A stretch of DNA of 8,307 nucleotides from Campylobacteraceae bacterium (GTDB lineage: Bacteria > Campylobacterota > Campylobacteria > Campylobacterales > Sulfurovaceae), in assembly GCA_026995985.1 (NCBI GenBank), contig JALWNF010000171.1, forward strand, positions 4,379-12,685, written 5' to 3'. The notes under the pieces were generated by a model. That model ran no database searches and was not told where the DNA came from. It saw only the letters and a program-made list of their open reading frames with translations. This document shows positions 6,563-8,307 of the stretch, piece by piece; positions within the stretch are counted from its first letter, which is position 1, and each line of letters opens with the position of its first letter. Made by a program: the position numbers and the translations under genes.

Positions 6563-6599
6563 AAAAAAACATTTATTCATAGAAAATGAACTTTTTTTT
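6563..6599 (+). terminator. Weak terminator-like A-tract, hairpin and T-tract
   Basis: A run of seven A (6563-6569) is followed by TTCAT (6576-6580), an AGAAA loop, ATGAA (6586-6590), C, and eight T (6592-6599). The A and T runs can extend the pairing around the stem. The core stem has only one G:C pair, so a working terminator is doubtful. If real, it would end a short transcript from the spacer, or read-through from hemL. Confidence 0.25.
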
Positions 6600-6629
6600 C
6601 ACAAACTCTAAAAAAAATAAAAAATAGGC

Positions 6630-6658
6630 AAGACAAAATTAAAAAAATCTGTTATGCT
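6630..6658 (+). promoter_or_regulatory. Candidate sigma-70 promoter for the NlpC/P60 lipoprotein gene
   Basis: AAGACA (6630-6635) and TATGCT (6653-6658) each match the -35 and -10 consensus at four of six positions, and they are separated by exactly 17 bp. The predicted transcript start is near 6665, giving a leader of about 30 nt. It lies at a sensible distance from the start codon, but each box is only a moderate match. Confidence 0.4.
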
Positions 6659-6679
6659 TTAATTATCAAGAAATCAAAT

Positions 6680-6687
6680 AAGGAGGA
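6680..6687 (+). promoter_or_regulatory. Strong Shine-Dalgarno AAGGAGGA
   Basis: This is the best ribosome binding site in the window. Two start codons follow in the same frame: TTG at 6694 (7 nt after AGGAGG) and ATG at 6697 (10 nt after it). The spacing slightly favours TTG and codon preference favours ATG. The proteins differ by one residue only. Confidence 0.75.
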
Positions 6688-6693
6688 TTTGAA

Positions 6694-7341
6694 TTGATGT
6701 TGGAAGGAAAAGTTATAAGAGTATCACTATTAGCATTTGCACTATTTATGTCAGCTTGTAGTCAAACTCAACCACAAGTTAAAAAGGAGAAGAGTGCTTT
6801 TTCTGAAGTAAAGGAGCAGAGAGAGCAGCAGATTAATTTAACAAAATTGAGTATAAATTCTGAAAAAACATCAATACAAAAGGAGAATTGGGTTCCACTA
6901 AAAGTTGAAGATGAGATAGAGTGGAATGCAAAAGCACTACTTGGGTATAAATATGTTTGGGGTGCAACTGGTCCTAATAACTATGATTGCTCTGGTTTTA
7001 CACGAAAAGTTTTTGGTGATGTAGGTATTTATCTTCCACGTGTATCTCGTGACCAAGCTAAAGAGGGTCAGTTTGTATCTTTTCATGAACTCAAAAAAGG
7101 AGATTTAGTCTTTTTTGCAACAAAAAGAAGATACCCAAACCGTGTAACACATGTAGGTATCTATTTGGGTAATGGAAATTTTATTCATGCTAGTTCAAGT
7201 GCTAAAAAAGTTGTTATTTGTAACTTCAATACGCACTGTTTTTATAAAAAACACTTTTTATGGGGAAGACGAGTTATTACTGAAAAACATCGTATGGCAC
7301 GATTGCTTAATGGTCATAAAGTGTTAATAGAGAGTTTATAG
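6694..7341 (+). CDS. NlpC/P60 family lipoprotein, putative peptidoglycan endopeptidase
   Basis: The product has 215 residues from TTG, or 214 from the ATG at 6697. A lipoprotein signal is clear: basic N-terminus, hydrophobic core LLAFALFM, then lipobox MSAC with Cys22 as the lipidated residue. A charged linker (about 23-75) leads to the NlpC/P60 domain at about 76-195. The catalytic Cys99 is in NNYDCSGF, His153 in RVTHVGIYLGNG and His165 in FIHASS; together they form the expected papain-like triad. Family members cut peptide stems of peptidoglycan, typically the D-Glu to meso-DAP bond, so this is probably an envelope-anchored cell-wall remodelling enzyme. Surface target and exact bond are inferred from the family. 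A basic tail (about 190-215) follows the domain. It has its own promoter and strong Shine-Dalgarno, and its stop codon region overlaps the convergent dehydratase gene by 6 bp. Confidence 0.92.
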   Translation: MMLEGKVIRVSLLAFALFMSACSQTQPQVKKEKSAFSEVKEQREQQINLTKLSINSEKTSIQKENWVPLKVEDEIEWNAKALLGYKYVWGATGPNNYDCSGFTRKVFGDVGIYLPRVSRDQAKEGQFVSFHELKKGDLVFFATKRRYPNRVTHVGIYLGNGNFIHASSSAKKVVICNFNTHCFYKKHFLWGRRVITEKHRMARLLNGHKVLIESL

Positions 7342-8307
7342 TAACTCTTTAAACTGAAATTCATTTTCTCTAAGAATTTTACGAATCTCCTCTTGGTGTT
7401 CAATGCCTTTGGTCTCTAAATGCACGGAGACTACGGCATCACCAAATTTAAGGTCAGTTGATGTTCTATCATATCCTATATGAACAATATTTGCACCTAC
7501 TTTAGTTAATAACTCAGTAAATGCCATAAGTGAACCTGGTTTATCTACCATAACAACAGAGAGTTTCATCTTTCTACTACTCTTTACAAGACCTTTTTCA
7601 ATAATGAGTGAGAGCATAGTTACATCAATATTTCCTCCACTTAGGACAATGCCTATCTTAGAGCCTTTTTTAAGAGGAATTTTGTTATGGAGTAGTGCAG
7701 CAATACCTACAGCACCAGCTCCTTCAACCAAGAGTTTTTGCTTCTCTAACAAAAATAGAATGGCAGATGCAATCTCATCTTCGCATACTAGCTCTAGGTT
7801 ATCTACCTCTTTTAAGATATGTTTAAGAGTAATTGGTGAGGCATCTCTAACAGCAATACCATCAGCAATAGTTCGTACACTTTGTGTTCCATGTGCCTCT
7901 TTGCTCTCAAATGACTCCTTCATAGCAGGAGCCCCTGCTGAAGCTATGCCAATAACTTTAGTTTTTGGACTTATAGAGTTTATGGCAACACCCATTCCTG
8001 CTATGAGACCTCCTCCTCCAACAGGCACAACAATTGCATCTAAATCTGGTTCTACCTCTAGCATCTCAAGTGCAACAGTCCCTTGTCCTGCCATTACCTC
8101 ATCATCTGTAAATGGGTGAACAAACTCTAAGTTATTCTCTTTTGTATACTTTATAGCATAAGAGTATGCTTCATCATAGTTTGCTCCATACAAAATAACT
8201 TTAGCTCCAAACTCCTTTACCCCTTGGATTTTATTAAGAGGAGTAGACTCAGGCATAACAATAGTAGCCTCTATACCAAAATATTTAGCTGAAAATGCAA
8301 CACCTTG
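7336..8307 (-). CDS. ilvA: Threonine dehydratase (threonine ammonia-lyase) with C-terminal ACT domain, 5' end outside the window
   Basis: The open frame runs past the Met at 8256 to the window edge. The extra 17 codons (QGVAFSAKYFGIEATIV) continue the family's conserved NHAQGVA region, so the gene is cut by the edge, and 323 residues are visible of an expected 400 or so. This PLP enzyme deaminates threonine to 2-oxobutyrate, feeding isoleucine synthesis or threonine breakdown. The catalytic Lys motif lies in the missing part. Visible parts, numbered from the edge, are VPVGGGGLIAG with the PLP-phosphate glycine loop at about 97-100, EGAGAVG at about 195-201, and VLSGGNID near 221-228. An ACT domain covers about 247-323 (KLSVVMVDKPGSLMAF onward). 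One ACT domain marks the medium-length form, whose biosynthetic or catabolic role cannot be decided by sequence alone; ilvA and tdcB are both used as names. The allosteric ligand of the ACT domain is not known from this sequence. Confidence 0.93.
   Translation of the reverse strand, partial: QGVAFSAKYFGIEATIVMPESTPLNKIQGVKEFGAKVILYGANYDEAYSYAIKYTKENNLEFVHPFTDDEVMAGQGTVALEMLEVEPDLDAIVVPVGGGGLIAGMGVAINSISPKTKVIGIASAGAPAMKESFESKEAHGTQSVRTIADGIAVRDASPITLKHILKEVDNLELVCEDEIASAILFLLEKQKLLVEGAGAVGIAALLHNKIPLKKGSKIGIVLSGGNIDVTMLSLIIEKGLVKSSRKMKLSVVMVDKPGSLMAFTELLTKVGANIVHIGYDRTSTDLKFGDAVVSVHLETKGIEHQEEIRKILRENEFQFKELL

Larger units (their letters stand above)
6368..6693. other. 326-bp very AT-rich spacer between hemL and the NlpC/P60 gene
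   Basis: No credible gene is seen. The spacer holds the hemL hairpin at its left end, a weak A-tract/hairpin/T-tract structure at 6563-6599, and a promoter and strong ribosome binding site for the lipoprotein gene at its right end. Between about 6395 and 6560 I see only low-complexity A/T sequence with several chance -10-like hexamers. It is the largest non-coding stretch in the window. Confidence 0.7.

Noticed and set aside
6515..6589. A 24-codon open frame (MFKNNIIRLLMLFIICKK...) in the spacer before the lipoprotein gene
   Set aside because: It has no Shine-Dalgarno, consists of A/T-driven codons, and ends inside the hairpin structure. Chance frames of this size are common in such AT-rich DNA.
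7604..8119. A 171-codon plus-strand frame opposite the threonine dehydratase gene
   Set aside because: It is antisense to a well-supported conserved enzyme, is Ser/Pro/Ala-rich as expected of a mirror frame, and has no ribosome binding site or recognisable domain.
8254..8256. The ATG at 8256 as the true start of the threonine dehydratase gene
   Set aside because: The frame continues upstream to the window edge with conserved family sequence, and a start here would remove the catalytic lysine region.

Overview
The window looks like chromosomal DNA from a member of the Campylobacterota (the former Epsilonproteobacteria), possibly a free-living relative of Sulfurimonas, Sulfurovum or Arcobacter. 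This rests on very AT-rich spacers, a Lys/Asn/Ile-rich protein style, promoters with recognisable -10 boxes but poor -35 boxes, and the general look of the hemL, nhaA and threonine dehydratase proteins. The genus is an inference. No mobile element, CRISPR array, tRNA or rRNA was seen.

Layout, left to right. (1) A minus-strand group reads from about 2471 down to 27: a secreted rhodanese-like protein, then a membrane-anchored BON-OmpA protein, then a membrane-anchored coiled-coil protein. The last two are 13 bp apart and almost certainly co-transcribed. (2) A 282-bp divergent spacer holds promoter candidates and two small palindromes. (3) nhaA (Na+/H+ antiporter) lies on the plus strand. It converges with a minus-strand TonB-like gene, with 14 bp between the stop codons. 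(4) A 66-bp divergent spacer with a perfect TATAAT leads into hemL (glutamate-1-semialdehyde aminomutase, tetrapyrrole synthesis), which is followed by a hairpin. (5) A 326-bp extremely AT-rich spacer leads to a lipoprotein with an NlpC/P60 peptidoglycan hydrolase domain. (6) That gene overlaps tail-to-tail by 6 bp with a minus-strand threonine dehydratase carrying a C-terminal ACT domain. The N-terminus of the dehydratase lies beyond the right edge of the window.

Functionally, five of the eight genes encode cell-envelope proteins with periplasmic or peptidoglycan-facing parts, or transporters (rhodanese, BON-OmpA, NhaA, TonB-like, NlpC/P60). Two encode core metabolic enzymes (HemL, threonine dehydratase). 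The coiled-coil protein is of unknown role.

The most striking observation is in the BON-OmpA protein. The roughly 60-residue linker between its two periplasmic domains contains ten Asn-X-Ser/Thr sites, and all ten have Asp or Glu at position -2. That is exactly the extended sequon used by the Campylobacter-type PglB oligosaccharyltransferase. The Asn-X-Ser/Thr sites found elsewhere in this protein, and those checked in the other proteins of the window, lack the acidic residue. I read this linker as a probable multi-site N-glycosylation tether. No glycosylation gene lies in the window, so the modification itself remains an inference.
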